64,000 nt of DNA from SFTJ01 sp045613305 (GCA_045613305.1 JAZLAU010000016.1:54026-118025), one strand, 5' to 3'. Positions 25,824 to 34,491 are shown, numbered from the stretch's first letter. A program made the numbers and translations. Notes: a model not told the origin generated them from the sequence alone.

Positions 25824-27350
25824 TTACTTTTCATCTTCATAACGCATACGCTTTTCATTGGTCGACTCTATAACCTTACCCTGAGCGTCAAGTTGCTTTA
25901 CATATTCCACCACATGCTTTCCGTATGGCAACGCATCTTCAAAAAGACGTTCGCCATTTTTCAAATCTCCCATTCGGCTACCACCATTTGCCAAGTAGTC
26001 GATAGTTATCAATGTGTAGTATTTATCATTTTTCACTTTCTTTCCGTTGATTTTCGCAGAAAGCACTTCACCCTCTTTCGAATAAACCACACTAACTGCC
26101 TTGCTGGTAGCGTCACCACCACGCACACCTAAAGCGGCAAACACCTTCATCAAATGTTCTCCCTTAATTTTTATCACCACCAAACGGTTGTCGAACGGAA
26201 GCATTGACTCGATATCGCCTTCAGTCACCTTACCTTCGGGCAACGACTGACGGATGCCGCCACGGTTCATCAACGAAAATTCCACTTCTTTACCATAAAG
26301 TTGGCGACCAATTTCCACAACAGCGTCGCACACCCAATTGCCCAACATTGGCATCTTCTTATCCATAGCCATCTTCGACGTTGCGATGCGGGCATTCATC
26401 TTTATGTCCACTTGCTTTGAGTATGGCGACAACCATGCATTCATGGCTGCATAATCGGCAGTCTTTGCGTCAAATGTGTTATCGATTACTATGTGCGAGA
26501 ACACGGCCTTGCCGGTTTCTGTATCGAAATCAATCTTACCCATCACTTCACCCTGGCCACCACTTTGACAAATGGCAATTTCGCGACCATCGGCATTTTT
26601 CACCATGTGCGGGCTTCGTGGATGCGAATTGGTTGGGTCGACCAACGTGTGTGAGTGTCCGCCAATCACCAAGTCTATGTGTCGGCTTTGCTTCACAATC
26701 TCAACATCGGTTGCCGTGCCAGGAACTCCGGTGTGACCAATATGCGACACCATCACCACATAATCGGCAATACCTGTTTCTTTTAAATATTTCGACAGGT
26801 TAAGCGCCACTTTCACGCCGTCATGATAAATTATATTTTTAAAACACTTGTCTGCAATCATCCCTTTGGGGTCGATGTTAATACCCATAAAGGCTATTTT
26901 CTTGCCGCCCACATGCTTCAACACATATGGCTGAAGCAGCCCCTTAAGCGCCGACTCGCTAACGTCGTAATTAGCCGACAACTTCGCAGCCTTAAGGTTT
27001 TTGTAGTGTTGCGCAACCTCTTCAACACCATTATCAAACTCATGGTTGCCCAATAAGCAAATGTCGAAGCCCAAACTATCGAGCGCCGCATACTCCACTG
27101 CGCCTCTGAACATTGAGAAATACACCGTGCCTTGCACCGCATCTCCCGCATGCACTGCAAGCACATTCTTGTCGGCGTTCCTAACGCTGTCCATTGCCAC
27201 TTTCCAGCGCATCAAGCCGCCCTTATTATTTCTGGTAGGCATCACTGCGCTGTGTGTGTCGTTTGCTGTTAATATTGTAAGATGTTCGGCCATGGCGCTA
27301 AACGCAAACATTGCCATTGCGGCCAATAAAATAACGCTTCTCTTTTTCAT
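25824..27350 (-). CDS. 5'-nucleotidase/UshA-family metallophosphatase, copy 2
   Basis: A 508-residue periplasmic enzyme with signal peptide (about 1-21, ends SAMA). The metallophosphoesterase domain shows LTANDTHS (metal Asp and His), AVHAGDAVQG, LLGNHEFDNG, VVMVSHIGHTG and VIGGHSHTLVD. The 5'-nucleotidase C-terminal domain has MNRGGIRQSLPEGKVTEGD and DYLANGGSRMGDL. It likely dephosphorylates nucleotides or cleaves UDP-sugars outside the inner membrane. It lies between a close paralogue (27 nt upstream) and the GH3 fusion gene (4 nt downstream) in one operon. Confidence 0.92.
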   Translation of the reverse strand: MKKRSVILLAAMAMFAFSAMAEHLTILTANDTHSAVMPTRNNKGGLMRWKVAMDSVRNADKNVLAVHAGDAVQGTVYFSMFRGAVEYAALDSLGFDICLLGNHEFDNGVEEVAQHYKNLKAAKLSANYDVSESALKGLLQPYVLKHVGGKKIAFMGINIDPKGMIADKCFKNIIYHDGVKVALNLSKYLKETGIADYVVMVSHIGHTGVPGTATDVEIVKQSRHIDLVIGGHSHTLVDPTNSHPRSPHMVKNADGREIAICQSGGQGEVMGKIDFDTETGKAVFSHIVIDNTFDAKTADYAAMNAWLSPYSKQVDIKMNARIATSKMAMDKKMPMLGNWVCDAVVEIGRQLYGKEVEFSLMNRGGIRQSLPEGKVTEGDIESMLPFDNRLVVIKIKGEHLMKVFAALGVRGGDATSKAVSVVYSKEGEVLSAKINGKKVKNDKYYTLITIDYLANGGSRMGDLKNGERLFEDALPYGKHVVEYVKQLDAQGKVIESTNEKRMRYEDEK

Positions 27351-27377
27351 TGCTTTATATAATTAATTTTCTCTCTA

Positions 27378-28883
27378 TTATTTATGCATTCGTTTTTTCC
27401 CATCTGAATCAACAATCTGGCCCTTTGAGTCAAGTTGCTTAATATATTCGAGCACCAATCCGCCATATGGCACATTATCCTCAAACAATCGGGTGCATTT
27501 AGTCAACGGCTCCATATAGTCGCCTCCATTTGCTAAATAATCCACTGTCACCATTCGATATGTCTTTTCTGGCTTAATGTCTTTGCCGTTTAATTTTGCC
27601 CATATTATTGAGTCGGGCGACTGATACTTCACCTCAAGTTCCTTGCTCACAGCATCTCCTCCTCGGCGAGCCATCACCTTTAAGGCTTCGAGCAAATCGC
27701 TGCCCTTTATTTCCATAACCACCAACCTATTATCAAATGGCAGCATCGATGATATCATTCCTTCGGTCAATTCGCCCTCTGGCAACGATTGGCGAATGCC
27801 TCCTCTATTCATTATCGCAAAATCAACCTTGCCCCAGCGTTGAGTAATAATTTCCACCACTGCATCACTCACAAAATTGGGCAAGTAGGTCAACTTTCCA
27901 TTCGACATTGCTCGCGCACAAGTGGCAATTCGGCTATGCATAACCCTATACACTTCTTCATCAAATGGCTTGAGCCAATCTTTCAAGGCAACATAACCAT
28001 TCACGCGTGCATCGTAGGTTGAATCCACTGGCATCAACTCATATTCTGTGCTACCGTCGGCAAGGTCAAAATACACTTTGCACATATATTTGCCCGACTT
28101 GCCTGCCTGAACAACAGGAATATCGCGTCCATCGGCGTTTTTCACCAAATGAAGTTTCTTATTATCCGACTCTATCAGCGTATGCGAATGACCGCCTATC
28201 ACAAGGTCTATATATCGGCTTTCCTTCACAATTGCCACATCGGTATCATAATACTCGCTCTTATAACCAATGTGCGATATCATCACCACATAATCGGCCA
28301 TACCCGTAGTTTTTAAATACTCCGACAATTGCAAAGCCACTTCCGATGCATCATTATAAACCAATCCACCGATGTTTTTCACAGCAATCATACCTTCTGG
28401 ATTAAGGTTTATGCCTATAAACGCTATCTTCTTATCGCCATAGTGACGAATGTCGTAAGGCGAAAATCGGCCGTCGAGAGGCGTTGATGTGAAATCATAG
28501 TTTGACGACAAAAGTTTTGCTTTAAGCGAGGCCGTATATTTTGCCAAATCGTTAATGTGGTTATCAAATTCATGATTGCCCACTATGCAATAATCATATC
28601 CAATGCTGTCATGCATGGCATATTCAACTGCACCTTTAAACATTGAAAAATAAACTGTACCCTGAACAGCATCGCCGGCATGCACCGCCACCACATGGTC
28701 ATCGGCTGCTCTCACGCTATCTACCAATGCCTTATGGCGCAACAAACCACCCATACCATCCTTATCGGGCAACAACGCGCTGTGCGTATCGTTCGACGAC
28801 AAGATGGTGATTCGCTGCGACGAAACATTTTGAGACACAAAAACCGCCATCAAAAATGCTATTATCAATGCTTTTCCGTTCAT
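27378..28883 (-). CDS. 5'-nucleotidase/UshA-family metallophosphatase, copy 1
   Basis: A paralogue of the next gene with the same motif order: LSSNDTHSAL, AVHAGDAVQG, IVGNHEFDNH, VVMISHIGYK, VIGGHSHTLIE, then MNRGGIRQSLPEGELTEG and DYLANGGDYMEPL. A signal peptide follows MNGKALIIAFLMAVFVSQNV. The ATG at 28883 is chosen because the -7 element TATTTTTG (28916-28909) ends only 5 nt from the other candidate ATG at 28904; with the later start the leader is about 20 nt and the signal peptide is well placed. It heads the three-gene operon. The pair arose by tandem duplication, and both copies keep all metal ligands I can see. Confidence 0.88.
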   Translation of the reverse strand: MNGKALIIAFLMAVFVSQNVSSQRITILSSNDTHSALLPDKDGMGGLLRHKALVDSVRAADDHVVAVHAGDAVQGTVYFSMFKGAVEYAMHDSIGYDYCIVGNHEFDNHINDLAKYTASLKAKLLSSNYDFTSTPLDGRFSPYDIRHYGDKKIAFIGINLNPEGMIAVKNIGGLVYNDASEVALQLSEYLKTTGMADYVVMISHIGYKSEYYDTDVAIVKESRYIDLVIGGHSHTLIESDNKKLHLVKNADGRDIPVVQAGKSGKYMCKVYFDLADGSTEYELMPVDSTYDARVNGYVALKDWLKPFDEEVYRVMHSRIATCARAMSNGKLTYLPNFVSDAVVEIITQRWGKVDFAIMNRGGIRQSLPEGELTEGMISSMLPFDNRLVVMEIKGSDLLEALKVMARRGGDAVSKELEVKYQSPDSIIWAKLNGKDIKPEKTYRMVTVDYLANGGDYMEPLTKCTRLFEDNVPYGGLVLEYIKQLDSKGQIVDSDGKKRMHK

Positions 28884-28908
28884 TGTGATTCCTTTCTTTT
28901 TCATAATG

Positions 28909-28916
28909 CAAAAATA
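28909..28916 (-). promoter_or_regulatory. -7 element of nucleotidase operon
   Basis: Minus-strand TATTTTTG at 28916-28909. The expected start is at about 28904. Confidence 0.5.
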
Positions 28917-28973
28917 CCAAATATCCCCGATAAAATCGATATTTACAAAGAGGGATTTTCGCACAATTAGCAC

Positions 28974-29006
28974 GAAAAAAGGGCTCCGAAAATTTCGGAG
29001 CCCTCA
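28974..29006 (-). terminator. gpmI terminator
   Basis: GGGCTCCGAAA/TTTCGGAGCCC at 28981-29003; on the minus strand it is followed by TTTTTTCG. It separates gpmI from the nucleotidase operon promoter. Confidence 0.85.
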
Positions 29007-29029
29007 CAAGTCATATCTTTATCCTGATA

Positions 29030-30547
29030 TTATGCTTCAATAAGGTTATTGCCTGTCATTTCTTCTGGCTGTGGCAAATCCATAATCTTCAAGATTGATG
29101 GAGCAACATCGGCCAAAACGCCATCCTTCACCTTTGCATCCTTGTTAGAAGTGATGTATACAAAAGGAACAGGATTTAGCGAGTGAGCTGTGTTTGCAGT
29201 GCCATCGGCATTTAGAGCATTGTCGGCATTACCGTGGTCAGCAATGATAAGCACTTCGTAGTCGTTTGCCTTACATGCTTCAACAGTATCCTTAACGCAC
29301 TCATCGATAGCCTTACATGCCTTTTCGATTGCCGAATATACTCCTGTGTGGCCCACCATGTCGCCGTTTGCATAATTTACAACGATGAAATCGTAGGTTT
29401 GTGTGTTGATAGCTTCCACAAGTTTATCCTTAACCTCATATGCACTCATTTCTGGCTTAAGGTCATAAGTTGCCACCTTTGGCGATGGAACCAAGATGCG
29501 GTCTTCACCTTCGTATGGGTTTTCACGACCACCATTAAAGAAGAACGTAACGTGTGCATACTTTTCTGTTTCTGCAATGTGCAATTGCTTCTTGCCAAGT
29601 GCGCTCAAGTATTCGCCCAAAGTGTTGTTTACGTTATCCTTACGGAACAAAATATTCACGCCAGTAAACGATGAGTCGTATGGAGTCATGCAGAAGAATT
29701 GCAAATCCTTAATTCTCATCATGCCATGTTCTGGCATATCTTGTTGTGTGAACGCTATTGTTATTTCCTTAGCACGGTCAGGACGGTAGTTAAAGAAGAT
29801 AACCACATCGCCTTCCTTCACAGTGCCATCGAAGTTGCAGTTATGAATTGGCTTGATAAATTCATCGGTCACGCCATTGTCGTAACTTGCTTGAATTGCA
29901 TCGGTCATTGATGTTGCTTGTTCACCCTTACCGCTCACAAGTAGGTCATATGCCAATTTCACACGGTCCCAGTTTTTGTCACGGTCCATTGCATAGTAAC
30001 GACCAATCACTGACGCAACCTTTCCTGCGCTTTCAGCACAGTGCTTTTCAACTTCAGCCACATAGCCCTTGCCGCTTTGTGGGTCGGTGTCGCGACCATC
30101 CATAAAACAGTGTACAAACACATTTTCCAACTCATACTTCTTTGCAATGTCGCAAAGTGCAAAAATGTGTTCCAACGATGAGTGAACGCCACCTGTAGAT
30201 GTCAAACCCATCAAGTGAATGTTCTTGCCGTTTTCCTTAGCATATGAATAAGCCTTTTTAACTTCTGGAATGTCGTAAATTGTTCCTTCCTTAATCGACT
30301 TATTAATTTTCACCAAGTCTTGATATAATATACGGCCCGCACCAATATTTTGGTGGCCTACTTCAGAGTTACCCATTTGTCCATCAGGCAAACCCACATT
30401 TTCGCCGCTCGCTTGAAGTTGTGAGTTTGGATAGTTTGCCAACAAGCCGTCCCAATAAGGGGTAAGTGTGCTTGAAATCACGTCTGCTTTGCTCTTGTCT
30501 CCGATTCCCCATCCGTCGAGAATCAACAATAGTGCTTTCTTTCCCAT
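29030..30547 (-). CDS. gpmI: 2,3-bisphosphoglycerate-independent phosphoglycerate mutase
   Basis: A 505-residue Mn-dependent glycolytic enzyme that interconverts 3- and 2-phosphoglycerate through a phosphoserine. The N-terminal metal Asp is in LLLILDGWGIG, and the nucleophile Ser61 is in GQMGNSEVGHQNIGAGR. The inserted phosphotransferase domain has CFMDGRDTDPQSG, FFNYRPDRAKE and THVTFFFNGG-like HVTFFFNGGRENP. The last part carries ANGDMVGHTG and IIADHGNADNA with further metal ligands. Full length, monocistronic, with its own terminator. Confidence 0.97.
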   Translation of the reverse strand: MGKKALLLILDGWGIGDKSKADVISSTLTPYWDGLLANYPNSQLQASGENVGLPDGQMGNSEVGHQNIGAGRILYQDLVKINKSIKEGTIYDIPEVKKAYSYAKENGKNIHLMGLTSTGGVHSSLEHIFALCDIAKKYELENVFVHCFMDGRDTDPQSGKGYVAEVEKHCAESAGKVASVIGRYYAMDRDKNWDRVKLAYDLLVSGKGEQATSMTDAIQASYDNGVTDEFIKPIHNCNFDGTVKEGDVVIFFNYRPDRAKEITIAFTQQDMPEHGMMRIKDLQFFCMTPYDSSFTGVNILFRKDNVNNTLGEYLSALGKKQLHIAETEKYAHVTFFFNGGRENPYEGEDRILVPSPKVATYDLKPEMSAYEVKDKLVEAINTQTYDFIVVNYANGDMVGHTGVYSAIEKACKAIDECVKDTVEACKANDYEVLIIADHGNADNALNADGTANTAHSLNPVPFVYITSNKDAKVKDGVLADVAPSILKIMDLPQPEEMTGNNLIEA

Positions 30548-30598
30548 GTCTTTTTTTATAATTTTTATTGTTATTTCCTTTTGCGTATTTTCAGACTA

Positions 30599-30606
30599 CA
30601 AATATA
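30599..30606 (-). promoter_or_regulatory. -7 element of gpmI
   Basis: Minus-strand TATATTTG at 30606-30599, 51 nt upstream of the gpmI ATG. Confidence 0.5.
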
Positions 30607-30689
30607 GCAATATTTCCTCAATTTACCCACTCTTAACCAACGCTAATTGCTTGACAACTTATGATTTTCTTCATCACGGCACATCACAG

Positions 30690-30735
30690 CAAAAAAACAG
30701 AACAGCCACAACTCTTTCGAATTGCGGCTGCTTTG
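30690..30735 (-). terminator. rplS terminator
   Basis: On the minus strand CAGCCGCAA (30730-30722) pairs with TTGTGGCTG (30711-30703), with one G-T pair, then TTCTGTTTTTTT. Confidence 0.75.
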
Positions 30736-30772
30736 TTATCTTTAAGTTCTTTTCCTCTAAAACAGGGGCAGA

Positions 30773-31132
30773 TTACTTGTTCAAGTTAACACGACGTTCC
30801 TTGATACGAGCCTTCTTACCAGTTAGAGCACGTAGGTAATACAACTTAGCGCGACGAACCTTACCATACTTGTTGATAGTGATACCATCGATGAATGGTG
30901 AGTCCATTGGGAAAATACGTTCTACACCGATGTTGTCGCTCATCTTGCGAACTGTGAAACGCTTCTTGTTACCTTCACCTGAGATGCGGATTACAACACC
31001 CTTGTACTGTTGGATACGTTCCTTGTTACCTTCCTTAATACGATAGTCTACAGTGATTGTGTCACCTGGTTGGAATGCTGGAAATTCCTTCGCTGTTGAG
31101 AATGATTCTTCAACAATCTTAATCAAATCCAT
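30773..31132 (-). CDS. rplS: 50S ribosomal protein L19
   Basis: A 119-residue ribosomal protein at the 30S-50S interface. FQPGDTITVDYRIKEGNKER, QQYKGVVIRISGEG, FTVRKMSDNIGVERIFPMDS and GKVRRAKLYYLR all match L19. Codon use is highly biased. It is monocistronic with a consensus promoter (31218-31248) and a leader of about 80 nt. The trmD and rimM neighbours seen in proteobacteria are absent. Confidence 0.97.
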   Translation of the reverse strand: MDLIKIVEESFSTAKEFPAFQPGDTITVDYRIKEGNKERIQQYKGVVIRISGEGNKKRFTVRKMSDNIGVERIFPMDSPFIDGITINKYGKVRRAKLYYLRALTGKKARIKERRVNLNK

Positions 31133-31217
31133 TTTTGTCTTGTTTTATTGTTGTTTATTACACTCCTGCAACATTCACGAGCCACACTTCTTCTCGCCAG
31201 AGGTTACAAAAGCAGTG

Positions 31218-31248
31218 CAAAGTTAGTAATATTTTTTTATTCTACAAA
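31218..31248 (-). promoter_or_regulatory. rplS promoter
   Basis: Minus-strand TTTG (31248-31245), 19-nt spacer, TAACTTTG (31225-31218): full consensus, as expected for a ribosomal protein gene. Confidence 0.75.
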
Positions 31249-31276
31249 ATTTGCAGCATTTTCAATCATTTAATTT

Positions 31277-31864
31277 TCAGCATTTATCGCCATATTCTTC
31301 CAAATATAGTTCACATGCTTTTTCTAATTCCTCGTACCATTCCGTTCCAAAACGGCGAATCAATGGTTCTTTAAGGAACTGATACACCCTAACGCCTTCC
31401 TTGCGGCCCAACACTTCGGCACATTTGCAGATTTTCCATCTGTGATAATTCACTGCCGTAAATGTAGCATACTCCTTCAATCGCACGGGATAGAGATGGC
31501 ATGAAATGGGCTTATAAAAATCCACTCTGCCCTCGCGATAAGCCTTCTCAATGGCACAATAGCACATCCCGCCTTCGCCGTAACAAGTGAACGCACAATT
31601 CTTGCCGTCAACTATTGTTGTCACGCGGTCGCCTTCTTCATCAATGTAACTGACGCCGTTTTTCTTTATTTCATCTTGCGCCTGTGGCAACAAATCGTCC
31701 CATATTTCTGGCAGCAAGGCCTCTATTTTCTTGGCCTCCTCCTCGGTCAATGGCGCCCCGGCATCGCCCTCTATGCAGCATTCACCCAAACAAGAGTTCA
31801 GGTCGCACAAGAAAAAGCGCTCCACAAGGTCAAGACTCACCAATGTGTCTTTTATTTGCAACAT
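31277..31864 (-). CDS. DUF3109 family cysteine-rich protein
   Basis: A 195-residue cytosolic protein of unknown function. Conserved Cys pairs are in FLCDLNSCLGECCIEGDAGA, NCAFTCYGEGGMCYCAIEKA, SCHLYPVR and WKICKCAEVLG, typical of DUF3109, whose relatives are suspected metal- or Fe-S-binding proteins. The ATG at 31864 (MLQIKDTLVSLDLVERFF) is chosen because the -7 element TAATTTTG (31901-31894) leaves no room for the earlier ATGs at 31936 and little for 31885. It is monocistronic, and function should not be guessed further. Confidence 0.82.
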   Translation of the reverse strand: MLQIKDTLVSLDLVERFFLCDLNSCLGECCIEGDAGAPLTEEEAKKIEALLPEIWDDLLPQAQDEIKKNGVSYIDEEGDRVTTIVDGKNCAFTCYGEGGMCYCAIEKAYREGRVDFYKPISCHLYPVRLKEYATFTAVNYHRWKICKCAEVLGRKEGVRVYQFLKEPLIRRFGTEWYEELEKACELYLEEYGDKC

Positions 31865-31893
31865 AAATGTTTCGGTTTTTGTCATAAGTGATA

Positions 31894-31901
31894 CAAAATT
31901 A
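31894..31901 (-). promoter_or_regulatory. -7 element of DUF3109 gene
   Basis: Minus-strand TAATTTTG at 31901-31894; the expected start near 31888 supports translation from 31864. Confidence 0.5.
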
Positions 31902-31937
31902 CCATTTTCGGCAACTCCAAACAAATTTAATAGCATT

Positions 31938-31972
31938 AAAAAAGCGCAAACTCTTAAAGTCTGCGCTTTTAT
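31938..31972 (-). terminator. fabD terminator
   Basis: On the minus strand AAAAGCGCA (31970-31962) pairs with TGCGCTTTT (31948-31940), followed by TTAATG. T and A runs are present on both sides. Confidence 0.7.
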
Positions 31973-32003
31973 TATCTAAAAAGTTTGTTAGCGACTATTC
32001 ACA

Positions 32004-32891
32004 TTATTGAATGCCGGCAATTGCCACTTCACGGCTAATCTTTGCAATCATGCCTTGCAAAGCCTTACCAGGACCGCATTCGGTAAATTCTGTTGCACCT
32101 GCTGCTACCATATTTTGAACTTCATATGTCCACTTAACTGGCGCTGTCAATTGTGCTATCAAGTTTGCCTTAATTTCTTCTGGGTCGGTGTGTGCCTCAG
32201 CATCTACATTTTGATATACTGGGCATTTTGGTGTTGAGAATTGTGTTGCTTCGATTGCTGCTTGCAACTCATCCTTTGCTGGTTGCATCAATGGTGAGTG
32301 GAACGCTCCACCTACAGGAAGAACCAATGCACGCTTTGCACCTGCCGCTTTCAACTTTTCGCAAGCCTCTTGAACTGCTTCTACATTTCCCGAAATCACA
32401 AGTTGACCAGGATTGTTATAGTTTGCAGGAACAACAACATAACCGTCTTTGTTCACACCTGCGCAAATTTCTTCAATTTGTTCGTCTGGCAAACCGATAA
32501 TCGCTGCCATTGTTGATGGTGCTGCTTCACATGCCTTTTGCATTGCTTGAGCACGTTGAGACACAAGTTTCAATCCGTCTTCAAACGACATTGCTCCTGC
32601 TGCAACAAGTGCCGAAAATTCACCTAATGAGTGACCTGCCACCATATCTGGGTTGAACTCTTCACCCAATGTCTTTGCCAAAATCACTGAATGCAAAAAC
32701 ACTGCTGGTTGAGTTACCTTTGTTTGCTTTAAGTCTTCTGGAGTTCCTTCTAACATCAAATCTGTTATTCTAAAGCCTAAAATTTCATTGGCTTTTTCAA
32801 ACATTTCACGAGCTTCGGCATTATTTTCATAAAGATCCTTGCCCATTCCTACAAACTGCGCTCCTTGACCTGGGAATACAAATGCTTTCAT
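32004..32891 (-). CDS. fabD: Malonyl-CoA:ACP transacylase
   Basis: A 295-residue enzyme that loads malonyl groups on acyl carrier protein for fatty acid synthesis. FPGQGAQ opens the protein (6-12), the nucleophile is Ser88 in GHSLGE (86-91), and the catalytic His is in GGAFHSPLM. QNVDAEAHTDPEEIK and FTECGPGKAL close the domain. Full length. It stands apart from other fab genes and diverges from tatA. Confidence 0.96.
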   Translation of the reverse strand: MKAFVFPGQGAQFVGMGKDLYENNAEAREMFEKANEILGFRITDLMLEGTPEDLKQTKVTQPAVFLHSVILAKTLGEEFNPDMVAGHSLGEFSALVAAGAMSFEDGLKLVSQRAQAMQKACEAAPSTMAAIIGLPDEQIEEICAGVNKDGYVVVPANYNNPGQLVISGNVEAVQEACEKLKAAGAKRALVLPVGGAFHSPLMQPAKDELQAAIEATQFSTPKCPVYQNVDAEAHTDPEEIKANLIAQLTAPVKWTYEVQNMVAAGATEFTECGPGKALQGMIAKISREVAIAGIQ

Positions 32892-32937
32892 TTTCTTAAT
32901 TATACCTTTATTATTATATGCTTTTAATTTCAGCGTG

Positions 32938-32996
32938 CAAAGATACTAAATTTTAATGTCATATAATTGTTTTTAATTCAAAATTATTTATCTTTG
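32938..32996. promoter_or_regulatory. Divergent promoters of fabD and tatA
   Basis: Minus-strand TATCTTTG at 32945-32938 for fabD. For tatA: TTG at 32967-32969, 19-nt spacer, TATCTTTG at 32989-32996, 34 nt before the ATG at 33031. Confidence 0.65.
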
Positions 32997-33030
32997 CATT
33001 ATCATTAATCATAAAAAAACCTTTTTGAAG

Positions 33031-33240
33031 ATGAGCAATCTATTTCTTTTTTTCAACTTCAGTCCTACTGAAATCGTTATCATTGCATTAATCGTGCTTC
33101 TACTTTTTGGCGGCAAGAAAATTCCTGAACTTATGCGCGGCATAGGAAAAGGCATTCGCAGCTTCAAAGAAGGCATGGACGACGTGAAGTCTGAAATCGA
33201 AAAGCCTATCAGCAACGAAAAGAAAGAAGACAAACAATAA
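33031..33240 (+). CDS. tatA: Sec-independent translocase subunit TatA
   Basis: A 69-residue TatA: one membrane helix (PTEIVIIALIVLLLFGGKKI), the FGGKKIPEL hinge, then an amphipathic helix (MRGIGKGIRSFKEGMDD) and a charged tail. It forms the pore of the twin-arginine export system. The ATG at 33031 is used; a TTG two codons earlier is less likely. tatC follows 21 nt later, and no tatB is present, as is usual in Bacteroidota, so TatA probably does both jobs. Confidence 0.94.
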   Translation: MSNLFLFFNFSPTEIVIIALIVLLLFGGKKIPELMRGIGKGIRSFKEGMDDVKSEIEKPISNEKKEDKQ

Positions 33241-33261
33241 TTTTCCCAACCTCATAGCATT

Positions 33262-34104
33262 TTGGAAGAAGAAAAAGAGCAACTTACCGAAATGTCATTC
33301 TGGGATCACCTCGAAGATCTTCGTTCGACACTGTTTAAGGTGGCTGGCGTGCTTGTGAGCACGGCAATCATCTTATTCATTTTTATGCACAAAATCTTCG
33401 ACCAAGTGATTCTCGCACCATGCGACGGCACATTCATCCTCTACCAATGGCTGAGCGCTTTTGCTGAGAATGTTCCCGGCATGGATTTTTTTGCCAGCAC
33501 CGATTTTCATGTTGACCTAATCAACATACAGTTAGCATCGCAATTCTATGTGCACATGTCAACATCATTTTGGTTGGCGTTTGTGCTATCGTTCCCTATA
33601 GTTATTTTCCTTTTTTGGCAATTCATAAGCCCAGGATTATATGAAAACGAAAAGCGTGGTGCTCGACTAATATTTCTGATTGGCATCATGCTGTTCTTCA
33701 CCGGAATTGCGGTTGGCTACTACATAGTATTTCCTTTCTCTCTTCGGTTTTTTGCCAACTACCAACTTAGCGAAGCAATACCTAATCAGATTTCACTAAA
33801 TAGTTACATCGACACTTTCATGTCGCTAATATTTATCATGGGAATTGTGTTCGAACTGCCTTTAGTTTCGATGGCACTTTCTAAGATTGGCATCTTGCGA
33901 CGCAGTTTCTATCACAAATACCGCCGACATGCCATTGTGATTCTCATGATTTTAGCAGCAGCCATCACTCCTGGCGACCCATTCTCAATGTTTGCCGTGT
34001 TCTTGCCTCTATACCTATTATATGAAGGAAGTGCGCTATTGGTGAAGAAAGACGAGCCCGAAGAAGATGAACCCACATCGACCGATATAGTTGAAACAAA
34101 CTAA
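33262..34104 (+). CDS. tatC: Sec-independent translocase subunit TatC
   Basis: A 280-residue polytopic protein with six expected membrane spans. MSFWDHLEDLRSTLFK is the canonical N-terminal signature; FWQFISPGLYENEKR and FELPLVSMALSKIGI are also conserved. TatC recognises twin-arginine signal peptides. The long periplasmic loop after helix 1 (about 45-90) is larger than in E. coli. The reading begins with TTG at 33262 (LEEEKEQLTE before the signature); the ATG at 33292 would start exactly at MSFWDHL. A short acidic N-terminus is common in the family, so the TTG is retained, but the choice is open. Confidence 0.93.
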   Translation: MEEEKEQLTEMSFWDHLEDLRSTLFKVAGVLVSTAIILFIFMHKIFDQVILAPCDGTFILYQWLSAFAENVPGMDFFASTDFHVDLINIQLASQFYVHMSTSFWLAFVLSFPIVIFLFWQFISPGLYENEKRGARLIFLIGIMLFFTGIAVGYYIVFPFSLRFFANYQLSEAIPNQISLNSYIDTFMSLIFIMGIVFELPLVSMALSKIGILRRSFYHKYRRHAIVILMILAAAITPGDPFSMFAVFLPLYLLYEGSALLVKKDEPEEDEPTSTDIVETN

Positions 34105-34127
34105 ACAACAAATATTTTTAATCTAAA

Positions 34128-34160
34128 ATAAAAAGACGCCTGCTCGGCGTCTTTTTTTTA
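34128..34160. terminator. tatC terminator, also 3' end of the leftward RNA locus
   Basis: AAAAGACGCC (34131-34140) pairs with GGCGTCTTTT (34146-34155), with T-run right and A-run left; it works in both directions. Confidence 0.85.
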
Positions 34161-34387
34161 TTTGCACATCTTAACCTCTCCGCTTGCACCATCCCTAACG
34201 GGAACACTCGCCACAGGGAAAACATTGTCCAATGCCAGACATGCGCCCTGCGATATGGCCCAACAGTTAATCCTTTGAAAAAAATTTATCCCCTTTAGGA
34301 CAACATTGCTCCAAAGGGGATAAAAAAAAATTGATTGTCTCACGACAACCAATCTTGTTAACCTTAAATCTAATACCATGAAAAACA
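34131..34387 (-). ncRNA. Probable structured non-coding RNA locus, family uncertain
   Basis: A full consensus promoter (TTTG 34423-34420, 19 nt, TAATTTTG 34400-34393) drives leftward transcription from about 34387. The first hairpin (34354-34331) has an 11-bp stem closed by a GTGA (GNRA) tetraloop and is followed by nine T. The second (34322-34287) pairs TATCCCCTTT with AAAGGGGATA, followed by seven T. After a structured stretch containing CGCAGGG/CCCTGTG (about 34250-34210), the tatC hairpin at 34155-34131 ends the locus. Products of about 65, 110 and 257 nt are possible. A promoter plus terminator-bounded RNA resembles the Bacteroidales-1 RNA class, thought to be 6S-like, but I cannot confirm the family. 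A 76-codon open frame crosses it and is judged accidental. Confidence 0.6.
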
Positions 34388-34392
34388 CGATG

Positions 34393-34423
34393 CAAAATTA
34401 CCAATATTTTTCATATTCACAAA
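34393..34423 (-). promoter_or_regulatory. Consensus promoter of the RNA locus
   Basis: TTTG-N19-TAATTTTG on the minus strand, as strong as the rplS promoter, yet with no convincing protein gene downstream. Confidence 0.7.
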
Positions 34424-34463
34424 ACATTAGTCAAAAAAAATTCAATTGCTTAACAGTTTTTAG

Positions 34464-34471
34464 TAATTTTG
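34464..34471 (+). promoter_or_regulatory. -7 element of trmO
   Basis: TAATTTTG at 34464-34471, 20 nt before the ATG at 34492. Confidence 0.5.
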
Positions 34472-34491
34472 CACCATAAAACGTCACATCT

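Noticed and set aside
34158..34388. A 76-codon open frame on the minus strand
   Set aside because: It spans the two T-tract terminator hairpins and the rest of the structured RNA locus, has no family match that I recognise, and its start lies at the predicted transcription start. Better explained as non-coding.
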